The notes beneath the pieces are model-generated. The model made no database searches, had not been told where the DNA came from, and saw only the letters and a list, made by a program, of their open reading frames with translations. From positions 1 through 7,273 of the forward strand of contig JAHFVB010000257.1 in assembly GCA_023264755.1 (NCBI GenBank): a stretch of 7,273 bases of DNA, read 5' to 3'. The translations under genes and the position numbers were made by a program. This DNA is from Mycobacterium sp. Its GTDB lineage: Bacteria; Actinomycetota; Actinomycetes; Mycobacteriales; Mycobacteriaceae. Within the stretch, counting starts at the first letter, position 1; each line of letters starts with the position of its first letter. This document shows positions 1 to 5,643 of the stretch, piece after piece.

Positions 1-575
1 CATACGTGTGGATTCCCAAGCGCTTTCGGATCATCGCCACCATGAACACCGTCGACTCGAACTACGTCTACACGTTGTCTCAGGGGCTGAGCCGGCGGTT
101 TCAGTTCATTCACGTCGGGGTGCCGGACTCCGCGCTGCTCGACGAGGAGTTGACGCAGGCCAGGCACACCGCGGCGGGCTGGTACGCGGCCACCTATGGG
201 GCGAGTGCTGCGGACTTCAGTGTCGCCGAGTTCGTGACCAGCCCGGCGGTGGCGCGGGCGACCGACGTGCTGCGCGACATGCTGGCGACGCTGCGCTACG
301 ACGACGCGTCCGGGTCACCCGGTTGGCCGCTGGGCACCGCTCAGCTCGTGGACGTCTACCGCCAGCTCGCGTTGCGGCTGCCCGGTGCCGACCGGGACGA
401 CGCCTCCGTCCTGCGCGCCCTCGACCTGGCGTTGGCCGACCGCGTCATTCCTCAGGCCGGCCAGCTGAGCGGCACACAGTTGTCGGCGATCGAGGCGTGG
501 CTCAAGACCGCTGCGTTGCCGACGTCCGTGCTGGCGCTGCGGCAATTGCGGTCGGCGTCGGCCACCGGATATTGA
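1..575 (+). CDS. McrB-like AAA+ ATPase/GTPase, C-terminal part (5' end outside window)
   Basis: This is the 3' end of a gene that enters from the left; the frame is open from base 3 and stops with TGA at 573-575, leaving about 190 residues. Near the visible N-terminus, RIIATMNTVD is a sensor-1 strand of the McrB/MoxR-like AAA+ group. It is followed about 15 residues later by GLSRRF, the usual arginine-finger position. The rest is a helical lid and C-terminal region without a motif I can name. In the McrB family this motor hydrolyses nucleotide (GTP in Escherichia coli) and drives DNA cleavage by the partner nuclease McrC. Walker A, Walker B and any DNA-recognition domain lie outside the window, so nucleotide preference and target cannot be judged. 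The tightly linked McrC-like gene downstream supports the call. Other MoxR-like ATPases share the sensor-1 signature, but the partner argues for McrB. Confidence 0.8.
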   Translation, partial: YVWIPKRFRIIATMNTVDSNYVYTLSQGLSRRFQFIHVGVPDSALLDEELTQARHTAAGWYAATYGASAADFSVAEFVTSPAVARATDVLRDMLATLRYDDASGSPGWPLGTAQLVDVYRQLALRLPGADRDDASVLRALDLALADRVIPQAGQLSGTQLSAIEAWLKTAALPTSVLALRQLRSASATGY

Positions 576-577
576 GG

Positions 578-613
578 TCCACCGAAGTGCCCACCGAGGT
601 GTCCACCGAAGCC
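578..613 (+). repeat. Three tandem 12-bp repeats at the nuclease gene start
   Basis: Three adjacent 12-base units begin at 578, 590 and 602: TCCACCGAAGTG, CCCACCGAGGTG and TCCACCGAAGCC. In the coding frame they give the tetrapeptides STEV, PTEV and STEA. Two units end in GTG and so carry candidate start codons (587 and 599). Unit gain or loss would keep the frame but change the number of possible starts. Confidence 0.8.
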
Positions 614-1927
614 GGGCTCGGCGGCGGCCGCTTCACGGCGGGCGGACGACGTAGCGCGATCAATGCGGCGCTGCCGTTGCTCGTCACTTACTTCGCGGGC
701 GCGCCGACGTGGAATCTCGAGGTCAGCCCGCAGCTCGGGGCCGCTGGGTCGGCTGACGAGTTCGACGAGTTCGCCGCCGCGACGCGGCTGCGGGCCTCGC
801 TGGCCGCGGCGGCCCGGTTGGTCGACGTGACGGCCCGGATCATCGCCCGCCCGACGTTCCGATACACCCACGTCGCCGCGGAGTCCGTCGGGACGATTCG
901 GGGTCGGCTCGACCTGGCCAGGTACAGCCGCCAGCGGGGGCGCGTCGACGTGCCGCGTCGGTATCCGATTCGACTGGTCGAGCGGGCCACCGCCACCCCG
1001 GAGAACGTCCTGGCGTCCTATGCCGTCGCCTGGATCAAGCGGGACTTGGAGGGCACCCCGGCGGGCCTGCTGCCGGCCGGCTCGCCCGAAGCGCGTGCCC
1101 GCGTGGCACTCGGCGCTGCGCTTGGTCACCAACTCGGCGCTCCGTTGCTGGCCCGCACCGTCCCCCAAGCGATGGACGTGTGGCGCCGCTCGACCGTCGA
1201 AGCCCTGCTGGACCGAGTGACGCAACGGCTGCAGGCGGGCCACATCGCCGCGCCCGAGCCGTACCAGGAGTTGGCCGACTGGATGCGGGCCAGCCTGGCA
1301 GGTGAACCGATAGCCGAACTGGGGCAACGTGATTGGAGCTTCTACGACGAACGCTTCGATACCAAGCTGTTCGAGATCTGGTGCCTGGTCAAACTCGCCG
1401 AGGCCATCACCCGACGCATCGGTGAACCCACGGGCCGCCCGGCCAGCCTGGCCGCTCGCACTCAGGGCCCCATCTACACGTGGACGGCCGGGCAACACAC
1501 GCTGCGGCTGTACTTCCAGCCGCCGCTGCACACGCTGACGCCCGACGGCGTGCGCTGGCACCACGTGCCCGGCGGGGAGCCGCTGATGGGCTTCCCGGAC
1601 CTCGCGGTCAGTTCGCAGGGGCCGGCGGGCCTCGGGGTCGCGTTGTTCGACCCGAAGCTGCGCCGCCGCGCGGGAGCTCCCACCGAGGAGCTCTACAAGC
1701 TGTTGGGCTACTTCGCGAATCTGCGGCACTCGCAGCCGCCGCAGGGGGCCATCCTCTACTACGGGCCCGGCGAGCCGGCCGAGTATGCGCTGCGCACCCT
1801 CGAAGGGGGCGACCTCCGGGCGCTCGGCGTTGACCCGGAGGCCACCCAGCACGCGTTGTTCGACGCCGCGGCCGCCATCGCAGTGCACTCGGCAGGATTG
1901 GACGACGCCGAGCTGATGTTGTTCTGA
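587..1927 (+). CDS. McrC-like PD-(D/E)XK nuclease subunit (DUF2357/PDDEXK_7-type)
   Basis: This is the likely nuclease partner of the upstream ATPase, about 446 residues if GTG 587 is the start. The middle carries GRLDLARYSRQ and then ATATPENVLASYAVAWI, which resemble the conserved GRxD and EN signatures of McrC-like DUF2357 proteins. The C-terminal third holds a PD-(D/E)XK site: D338 in GFPDLAV, then D355-P-K357 in ALFDPKLRR, then EELYKLLGYFANL, which fits the helix that follows the active site in this superfamily. GTG 587 is preferred because GAGG at 574-577 lies 9 bases upstream. TTG 572 overlaps the ATPase stop as TTGA and is a real alternative, and GTG 599 is less likely. Either way the two genes are translationally linked. 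By family knowledge, such pairs cut modified DNA; the modification recognised here is unknown. Confidence 0.8.
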   Translation: MPTEVSTEAGLGGGRFTAGGRRSAINAALPLLVTYFAGAPTWNLEVSPQLGAAGSADEFDEFAAATRLRASLAAAARLVDVTARIIARPTFRYTHVAAESVGTIRGRLDLARYSRQRGRVDVPRRYPIRLVERATATPENVLASYAVAWIKRDLEGTPAGLLPAGSPEARARVALGAALGHQLGAPLLARTVPQAMDVWRRSTVEALLDRVTQRLQAGHIAAPEPYQELADWMRASLAGEPIAELGQRDWSFYDERFDTKLFEIWCLVKLAEAITRRIGEPTGRPASLAARTQGPIYTWTAGQHTLRLYFQPPLHTLTPDGVRWHHVPGGEPLMGFPDLAVSSQGPAGLGVALFDPKLRRRAGAPTEELYKLLGYFANLRHSQPPQGAILYYGPGEPAEYALRTLEGGDLRALGVDPEATQHALFDAAAAIAVHSAGLDDAELMLF

Positions 1928-1997
1928 GCGGAGCTTCGACGTTCCAGGGGCCGAAGTTGCCCTCGCGGGCCTGCCGCGGCGGGCACAATCCCCACAC

Positions 1998-2882
1998 ATG
2001 ATCCGAAGCGTCGGTGCGGCCGGTCCGCTGAAGGTGTCCGGACTGGTCTGCTGGCAGCTGCGCTACGACCTGCTGACGATGGTGATCGTCGCGGCCATCG
2101 TGAGTCGGATCCCGGACCCGCTGCAGGACAGCTCGGTCGCCATCGTGTCGGTGCTCGGGATCGGTGCGTCGATCTTCATAGGTTTCCGCAATAGCAACGC
2201 CTACAGCCGTTGGTGGGAGGCCCGCACCCTGTGGGGGGCCACCATCAACGAGTCGCGCAACCTGAACAACGCCCTGACCAGTCTGGAGCCCGCGGCGTCG
2301 GACATTTCCGCCGAGTTGGACCGGATGCGCCGCCGCCAGGCCCGCCACGCCTGGCAGTTGACCGCCGAGCTGCGCCGCGTGCCACCCCTTCCGGGGGTGG
2401 TCGAGTTGACCCCAGAAGACCCCGGCGACAGCACCGCCACCGCGCTGTTGAATCGTCAGGCGGCCGACGTGGGTCGGTTGGCCGCCGCGGGCCACGTCGA
2501 CGACGGGGCCCGCGTCGTGGTGATGTCGGCCCTCGCTGCGTTGGTGTCGGCCCAGGGTGGGCTAGAGCGGATTCGCAACCAGAACATCCCGGTGCACTAC
2601 GACATGTTCATCCGTGGGCTGGCTTGGTTGTTCGGGATCGTGGCGTTCAGCCGGTTGGATTCCAGCAGTCGTCACATCGCCAGCGTGCTGCTCGGTCTGG
2701 CGCTGATGGCGGTGTTCGTCCTGGCCGAGCGGCTCGGCCACTTGATCGAGGAGCCGATGAACAATCGGATCTTCGACCTGCCGATGTACCGGTTCTGCGC
2801 GACCATCACCCGCGACCTGGTCGGCGCCGACCACCCGCTGAGCCGGCCCCGGGAGTCCGATCGGGCGGCCGTGTGGATGTGA
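1998..2882 (+). CDS. Bestrophin-family anion channel-like membrane protein
   Basis: A 294-residue protein of the bacterial bestrophin family (PF01062), close to the usual length of about 300. Visible family signatures are IGFRNSNAYSRWWEARTLWG at residues 61-80 (end of the second membrane helix and the following conserved block), RNQNIPVHYDMFIRGLAWLF at 193-212, and a C-terminal block around GHLIEEPMNNRIFDLPMYRF at 247-266. Hydrophobic stretches near 23-37, 47-63, 205-218 and 227-243 fit the four-helix bestrophin layout. Family members form pentameric ion channels in the cytoplasmic membrane; bacterial ones differ in ion preference, so chloride selectivity should not be assumed. The ATG at 1998 lies 70 bases after the nuclease stop. 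It has no clear Shine-Dalgarno; CACAAT at 1984-1989 could be part of a promoter for a very short leader, but this is weak. It is followed by a long non-coding gap, so it is probably transcribed alone or by read-through from the left. Confidence 0.9.
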   Translation: MIRSVGAAGPLKVSGLVCWQLRYDLLTMVIVAAIVSRIPDPLQDSSVAIVSVLGIGASIFIGFRNSNAYSRWWEARTLWGATINESRNLNNALTSLEPAASDISAELDRMRRRQARHAWQLTAELRRVPPLPGVVELTPEDPGDSTATALLNRQAADVGRLAAAGHVDDGARVVVMSALAALVSAQGGLERIRNQNIPVHYDMFIRGLAWLFGIVAFSRLDSSSRHIASVLLGLALMAVFVLAERLGHLIEEPMNNRIFDLPMYRFCATITRDLVGADHPLSRPRESDRAAVWM

Positions 2883-3003
2883 TCCGGGGCTGAGCCGCCG
2901 CGACGGACTGGGACGACGCCGAGCCCGAATGGCGCCGAGCGCAATATAACGATTGCCTCACGATCCACATCACGATCAATTAAGAAGACCCGGAACATGC
3001 TTA

Positions 3004-3051
3004 GGGAATTCGCACCCTTTTGGGGAATTCCTGGCCGATTCCAGCCGAATT
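3004..3051. repeat. GGGAATTC direct repeat with adjacent imperfect hairpin
   Basis: GGGAATTC occurs twice with starts 19 bases apart (3004-3011 and 3023-3030). The second copy is part of GGAATTCC (3024-3031), a perfect 8-bp palindrome. It also runs into an imperfect hairpin: AATTCCTGG (3026-3034), loop CCGATT (3035-3040), CCAG (3041-3044), a two-base bulge, then GAATT (3047-3051). The spacing of about two helical turns would suit a protein binding twice, but no known site is matched. Confidence 0.45.
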
Positions 3052-3167
3052 GAGAGCAGGATCACCGCCGACTTCAGTAACGCTCTGAGCTCGCCGTTCT
3101 TCCGTCTCTCGGGGCCATTCGGCAACATGCGGGGCGCCGCTACCGTGGAATGCGGGCCGGGGTAATC

Positions 3168-3184
3168 AGCGCGCATTTCGCGCT
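3168..3184. promoter_or_regulatory. Perfect 6-bp dyad in the leader of the haemophore-like gene
   Basis: AGCGCG (3168-3173), loop CATTT, CGCGCT (3179-3184). It ends 10 bases before the GGAGGA ribosome site at 3195-3200. It may be an RNA leader hairpin or a protein-binding dyad; the sequence does not decide between them. Confidence 0.4.
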
Positions 3185-3206
3185 ATCGGCACATGGAGGA
3201 AACGCG

Positions 3207-3614
3207 ATGAAGTTCAGTCGTATCAACGTTGTCAACGCCCGTCGCAGCATTGCCGGAATGGCGACCGGGGGCCTGGTCGCAGGTCTTGGCGTCGCGATCG
3301 CGTTGGCCCCCGCGGCGGCCGCAGCACCCGACTGCACCGCCGGCGGCGTGGCCGACACGGTCAGCACGGTGACCGGTTCGGCTCATCAGTATCTGGCCGC
3401 CCACCCGGGCGCCAACCAGGTCGTCACCACCGCGTACGGAAAGCCGCGGCCTGCGGCCGAGGCCGACCTTCGGGGCTACTTCACGGCCAACCCGCAGGAG
3501 TACTACGACCTGCGCGGAATCCTGGCACCGCTCGGCGATACGGAGCGCACCTGCCACGTGACGGTGCTGCCGCCGGAGCTCGCCTCGGCCTACACGGCGT
3601 TCATGGCCGGTTGA
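3207..3614 (+). CDS. Exported haemophore-like haem-binding protein (Rv0203 family)
   Basis: A 135-residue secreted protein resembling mycobacterial haem-binding proteins of the Rv0203 type, which bind haem outside the cytoplasm and take part in haem uptake. The ATG at 3207 is chosen for its strong GGAGGA site six bases upstream and because it opens a normal signal peptide: positive residues (R5, R12, R13), a hydrophobic stretch at about 15-34, and cleavage likely after the alanine run near residues 36-40. The mature part keeps two cysteines, C43 and C116, probably one disulfide, and family blocks AHQYLAAHPGANQVV (59-73) and YFTANPQEYYDLRGILAPLGD (91-111). Y62 and H66 are four residues apart, the same spacing as the haem ligands reported for Rv0203 (Tyr59, His63). 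The third reported ligand, His89, has no obvious counterpart. The gene stands alone, with a terminator after it. The family call is firm; haem binding itself is inferred. Confidence 0.87.
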   Translation: MKFSRINVVNARRSIAGMATGGLVAGLGVAIALAPAAAAAPDCTAGGVADTVSTVTGSAHQYLAAHPGANQVVTTAYGKPRPAAEADLRGYFTANPQEYYDLRGILAPLGDTERTCHVTVLPPELASAYTAFMAG

Positions 3615-3626
3615 TCCCGTCCGGAT

Positions 3627-3662
3627 GCGGCCCGTCGCCAGTTCTTGGCTGCGGGCCGCTTT
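3627..3662 (+). terminator. Strong hairpin terminator between convergent genes
   Basis: GCGGCCCG (3627-3634) pairs perfectly with CGGGCCGC (3652-3659). Inside, GCCA (3637-3640) pairs with TGGC (3646-3649) around a five-base loop, and TTT follows at 3660-3662. It begins 13 bases after the haemophore stop and lies just before the 3' end of the convergent TetR gene. The short T run favours plus-strand termination; the hairpin could also slow transcription arriving from the right. Confidence 0.7.
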
Positions 3663-3677
3663 CGGATCGAGCCGCGA

Positions 3678-4355
3678 TCAGGCGGCGGAGTCCGGTGCGC
3701 TGAGCTCGTCGATGTCGGGTAGCGGCAGCTGGCACAGGCGGTGGGCTTCGGCGGCGCTCATCCCGAACAGCCGCAACAAGTCTTCGGTGAATCGGTCCGA
3801 GGTCTCGGCGTCATCGCGCTCGGGCTGAGCCGTGAGCAGTTGCCCGAGGCCCAGCAGTGACCCCCCGGCCACCGCCAGGGCCAGTTCCGGGTCGGGCACG
3901 TGGAAGCGGCCGGCGTCGGCGGCGGCGATGATGTCGCGCAGCGCTCGGGGGGCCAGGCCGCGGTCGGCCGCCATCAACGGCAACCCGTTGTTCAGCAACA
4001 CCGCACTCTCCTGAGGGCGCCGCCGGAAGAGTCGCCCGGTCAGCCGGAAGCTACAGGCGAACTTCTCGGCCGGGTCCTCGACTGCGGCAGTCAGTTTGTC
4101 GAGCCGAGCGCCGTGGAGGTCAAGCGCTTCGTTCACGGCGGCGGCGAAGAGCTCTTCCTTGGTGGCGAAGTGGTTGTAGAACGACCCCATGCCCACGTCG
4201 GCGGCTTGCGTCAGCTCGAGCACCGGCACGTTGAGCTTGCCCGCGGCGATGAACGTCTGGGCCGCCGCGATCAACGCGGCGCGGGTGCGTTGCTTGCGCC
4301 GAGCCAGCCGATTCGGCTGCTGGTCCGGCTCTTCGGCTTCCTGAGTCGTGCTCAC
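3678..4355 (-). CDS. TetR-family transcriptional repressor, divergent to the aromatic operon
   Basis: A 225-residue TetR/AcrR-type regulator. After a polar, acidic N-terminal tail (1-18), RRKQRTRAALIAAAQTFIAAG opens the DNA-binding domain. LELTQAADVGMGSFYNHFATKEELFAA (about 46-72) is the helix-turn-helix and the following conserved helix, with the typical G-S-F-Y-N-H-F core. The rest is a helical ligand-binding and dimerisation region that does not reveal the ligand. The GTG start at 4355 has AAGGAG (4361-4366) five bases upstream, and an in-frame stop with no ATG, GTG or TTG in between rules out a longer form. The gene is divergent from the ring-cleavage operon across a 151-base gap with two matching palindromes, so it most likely represses the operon and itself, released by a pathway compound. 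That regulatory role is inferred from position. Confidence 0.88.
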   Translation of the reverse strand: MSTTQEAEEPDQQPNRLARRKQRTRAALIAAAQTFIAAGKLNVPVLELTQAADVGMGSFYNHFATKEELFAAAVNEALDLHGARLDKLTAAVEDPAEKFACSFRLTGRLFRRRPQESAVLLNNGLPLMAADRGLAPRALRDIIAAADAGRFHVPDPELALAVAGGSLLGLGQLLTAQPERDDAETSDRFTEDLLRLFGMSAAEAHRLCQLPLPDIDELSAPDSAA

Positions 4356-4368
4356 CGCTACTCCTTCA

Positions 4369-4404
4369 TCCAGATCGGCGTCCAGATCGGCCTCCAGATC
4401 GGCT
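4369..4404. repeat. Three tandem 12-bp repeats in the TetR-gene leader
   Basis: Three contiguous units of TCCAGATCGGCN start at 4369, 4381 and 4393 and differ only in the last base. They lie between the predicted TetR promoter and its ribosome site. Read on the minus strand in the TetR frame they would encode ADL[E/D] three times, but no start codon precedes them, so as annotated they are untranslated. Confidence 0.85.
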
Positions 4405-4405
4405 G

Positions 4406-4435
4406 AGTATATCCAATCACGTCACTCTTGATGAA
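4406..4435 (-). promoter_or_regulatory. Predicted promoter of the TetR gene
   Basis: On the minus strand, TATACT (4406-4411) matches TATAAT at 5 of 6 positions. An 18-base spacer leads back to TTCATC (4430-4435), a weak -35. Transcription would start near 4399, giving a leader of about 44 bases that contains the 12-bp repeats. The -35 lies inside operator-like site O1. Confidence 0.5.
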
Positions 4436-4442
4436 TTCGTCA
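4429..4442. promoter_or_regulatory. Operator-like palindrome O1 (probable TetR-regulator site)
   Basis: TGATGAATTCGTCA is a 14-bp palindrome with a single mismatched pair. It differs from O2 at two positions, and both fit the ideal site TGACGAATTCGTCA. It overlaps the predicted -35 of the TetR gene, so binding would give autorepression. Assignment to the neighbouring TetR protein is by position. Confidence 0.55.
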
Positions 4443-4449
4443 GAAGAGG

Positions 4450-4479
4450 TTGACTGAGGGCTGCAGCGTATGTGACGAT
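4450..4479 (+). promoter_or_regulatory. Predicted promoter of the aromatic-degradation operon
   Basis: TTGACT (4450-4455) matches the -35 consensus at 5 of 6 positions. An 18-base spacer leads to GACGAT (4474-4479), which keeps the important A and final T of a mycobacterial TANNNT -10 but lacks its first T. Transcription would start near 4486, about 20 bases before the ATG at 4507. Operator-like site O2 covers the -10. Confidence 0.4.
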
Positions 4480-4486
4480 TTCGTCA
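4473..4486. promoter_or_regulatory. Operator-like palindrome O2 (probable TetR-regulator site)
   Basis: TGACGATTTCGTCA has perfect 6-bp arms around a central TT. Its right arm and flank (TTCGTCAGA) are identical to O1, and the two sites start 44 bases apart, about four helical turns. It overlaps the predicted -10 of the operon, so binding should block transcription. A further single half-site TCGTCA at 4502-4507 abuts the operon start codon. Confidence 0.6.
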
Positions 4487-4506
4487 GATCGATGATTGGA
4501 GTCGTC

Positions 4507-5643
4507 ATGACCGACACGGTGGGCGCGCACACCGACCTGCACAGCGAGCAGGGTGCGCAGCGCGGCGAGCACCCCGGCCGCGCCCGCAACCCGTTGATCA
4601 AGGTCGCCGACATCGCCTGGTTGGAGTTCGAGAAGCCCGATCTCATGCGGGCCGAGGCATTCGCCCAGGCCTTCGGATTCTCGACGTTGCTCCGGACCGA
4701 CGACGAACTGCAGCTGCGCGGCACCGACGCCGAGGGACCCTGCGTCATCGTGCGACGCGCACCGCGCTCGCGCTTCGTCGGCGCGGCGTTCACCGCTCAG
4801 GACGAGGTCGACGTGCTGCGGCTGGCCGACGCCAAGAGCGCCAGGACCCACGCCCTGCCCGAGTCCATCGGCGGGCTCGCGGTGGAGCTCGTCGACCCCA
4901 GCGGAGTTCCGGTGCGCGTCGTCGCGGGCACCCATGAGCTGGCAGCGCTGCCGCCCCAGCCTCCGCACGTACTGAACTTCGGCCACGACTTGTTGCGTGC
5001 CAACGCAACCCAACGGCCCCCGCGGCTACCGGCCCGGGTGCAGCGGCTCGGACACGTGGTGTTGCAGAGCACCAAGTACGTCGAGACGTTGAATTGGTAC
5101 CTGGACAACCTCGGCATGATCGTCAGCGACTTCCTGTACTTCCCCGGTCAGCGCGCACTCGGCCCGGCCATGAGCTTCATCCGCTGCGACCTGGGCGACA
5201 CCCCGGCCGATCACCACACGCTGGCGCTCGCGCTCGGCCCCCGCAACCGCTACGTCCACTCCGCGTACCAGGTGGCCGACCTCGATGCGCTGGCCGCCGG
5301 CGGGGAGTACCTCCGCGAGCGCGGCTATCAGCGGTCGTGGGGCGTCGGCCGCCACATTCAGGGCAGCCAACTGTTCGACTACTGGCGCGATCCCGACGGC
5401 TTCCTGGTCGAGCACTTCACCGACGGCGACATGTTCGACAACACGCTCGAACCTGGCTGGGCGCCGTTCACCGCCTCGGGCCTGGCTCAGTGGGGTCCGC
5501 CGGTCACCAAGGACTTCCTCGGAATCACTCCTGGTCGCGACTCCATCGACGAACTGCGCTCAATGCTGAGCGCCGTGCGTGACGACGACAACGAATTCTC
5601 GCTCACCCGCCTCCGCGGCCTACTGAAAGTAGCTACCTCGTGA
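4507..5643 (+). CDS. Extradiol ring-cleavage dioxygenase, VOC (type I) family
   Basis: A 378-residue two-domain vicinal-oxygen-chelate protein like BphC and catechol 2,3-dioxygenase, which open catecholic rings next to the hydroxyls using Fe(II) and O2. The N-terminal domain (about 30-165) lacks obvious metal ligands, as is usual. The C-terminal domain (about 175-320) holds the expected iron triad: H183 (RLGHVVL), H251 (YVHSAYQV) and E302 (DGFLVEHF). H237 in DHHTLALAL fits the catalytic His195 of BphC, and H283 and Y292 in GRHIQGSQLFDYW fit its His241 and Tyr250. ATG 4507 is chosen because GGAG (4498-4501) lies five bases upstream; in-frame ATG 4492 and TTG 4450 are earlier alternatives, the latter inside the -35. 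The protein is longer than BphC (about 290), with extra N- and C-terminal tails. It heads the operon; the substrate is not predictable from sequence. Confidence 0.85.
   Translation: MTDTVGAHTDLHSEQGAQRGEHPGRARNPLIKVADIAWLEFEKPDLMRAEAFAQAFGFSTLLRTDDELQLRGTDAEGPCVIVRRAPRSRFVGAAFTAQDEVDVLRLADAKSARTHALPESIGGLAVELVDPSGVPVRVVAGTHELAALPPQPPHVLNFGHDLLRANATQRPPRLPARVQRLGHVVLQSTKYVETLNWYLDNLGMIVSDFLYFPGQRALGPAMSFIRCDLGDTPADHHTLALALGPRNRYVHSAYQVADLDALAAGGEYLRERGYQRSWGVGRHIQGSQLFDYWRDPDGFLVEHFTDGDMFDNTLEPGWAPFTASGLAQWGPPVTKDFLGITPGRDSIDELRSMLSAVRDDDNEFSLTRLRGLLKVATS

Larger units (their letters stand above)
2883..3206. other. Intergenic region upstream of the haemophore-like gene
   Basis: These 324 bases hold no convincing gene. 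From left to right: an A+T-richer patch (2941-2990) with CACGATC repeated at 2959-2965 and 2971-2977; GGGAATTC repeated at 3004-3011 and 3023-3030; an imperfect hairpin at 3026-3051; a possible -10 hexamer TACCGT at 3141-3146 without a good -35; a 6-bp-stem dyad at 3168-3184; and the GGAGGA ribosome site at 3195-3200. The promoter of the downstream gene is most likely here, but I cannot place it firmly. Confidence 0.6.

Noticed and set aside
8..571. Open frame running into the nuclease gene from base 8
   Set aside because: It is an arginine-rich shadow of the McrB frame, which carries real AAA+ motifs. Only the part after about 572-587 is coding.
1959..1970. GCCC-TCGC-GGGC hairpin after the nuclease gene as a terminator
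   Set aside because: Only a 4-bp stem and no T run; too weak to call in this base composition.
452..1999. Long minus-strand open frame (about 515 residues) opposite the nuclease gene
   Set aside because: Composition is rich in Arg, Gly and Gln with no motif; it is an antisense artefact of high-G+C codon bias, and the plus strand has nuclease motifs.
1608..2495. Minus-strand open frame across the nuclease end and bestrophin start
   Set aside because: It spans two real genes on the opposite strand and shows no recognisable domain.
3001..3019. IdeR iron box upstream of the haemophore-like gene
   Set aside because: TTAGG matches at the left end, but only about 10 of 19 positions fit the consensus and the right arm is lost.
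2953..3165. Small open frame of 70 codons in the gap before the haemophore-like gene
   Set aside because: No ribosome site, no family resemblance and non-coding-like composition.
3150..3206. Upstream GTG start extending the haemophore-like protein by 19 residues
   Set aside because: The extension would precede a normal signal peptide, and GGAGGA is ideally placed for ATG 3207.
3900..4406. Plus-strand open frame opposite the TetR gene
   Set aside because: Shadow frame; the minus strand encodes a clear TetR helix-turn-helix with its own ribosome site.
4450..4506. Earlier start for the dioxygenase at TTG 4450
   Set aside because: It would place the start inside the predicted -35 and translate across the operator; ATG 4507 has a better ribosome site.
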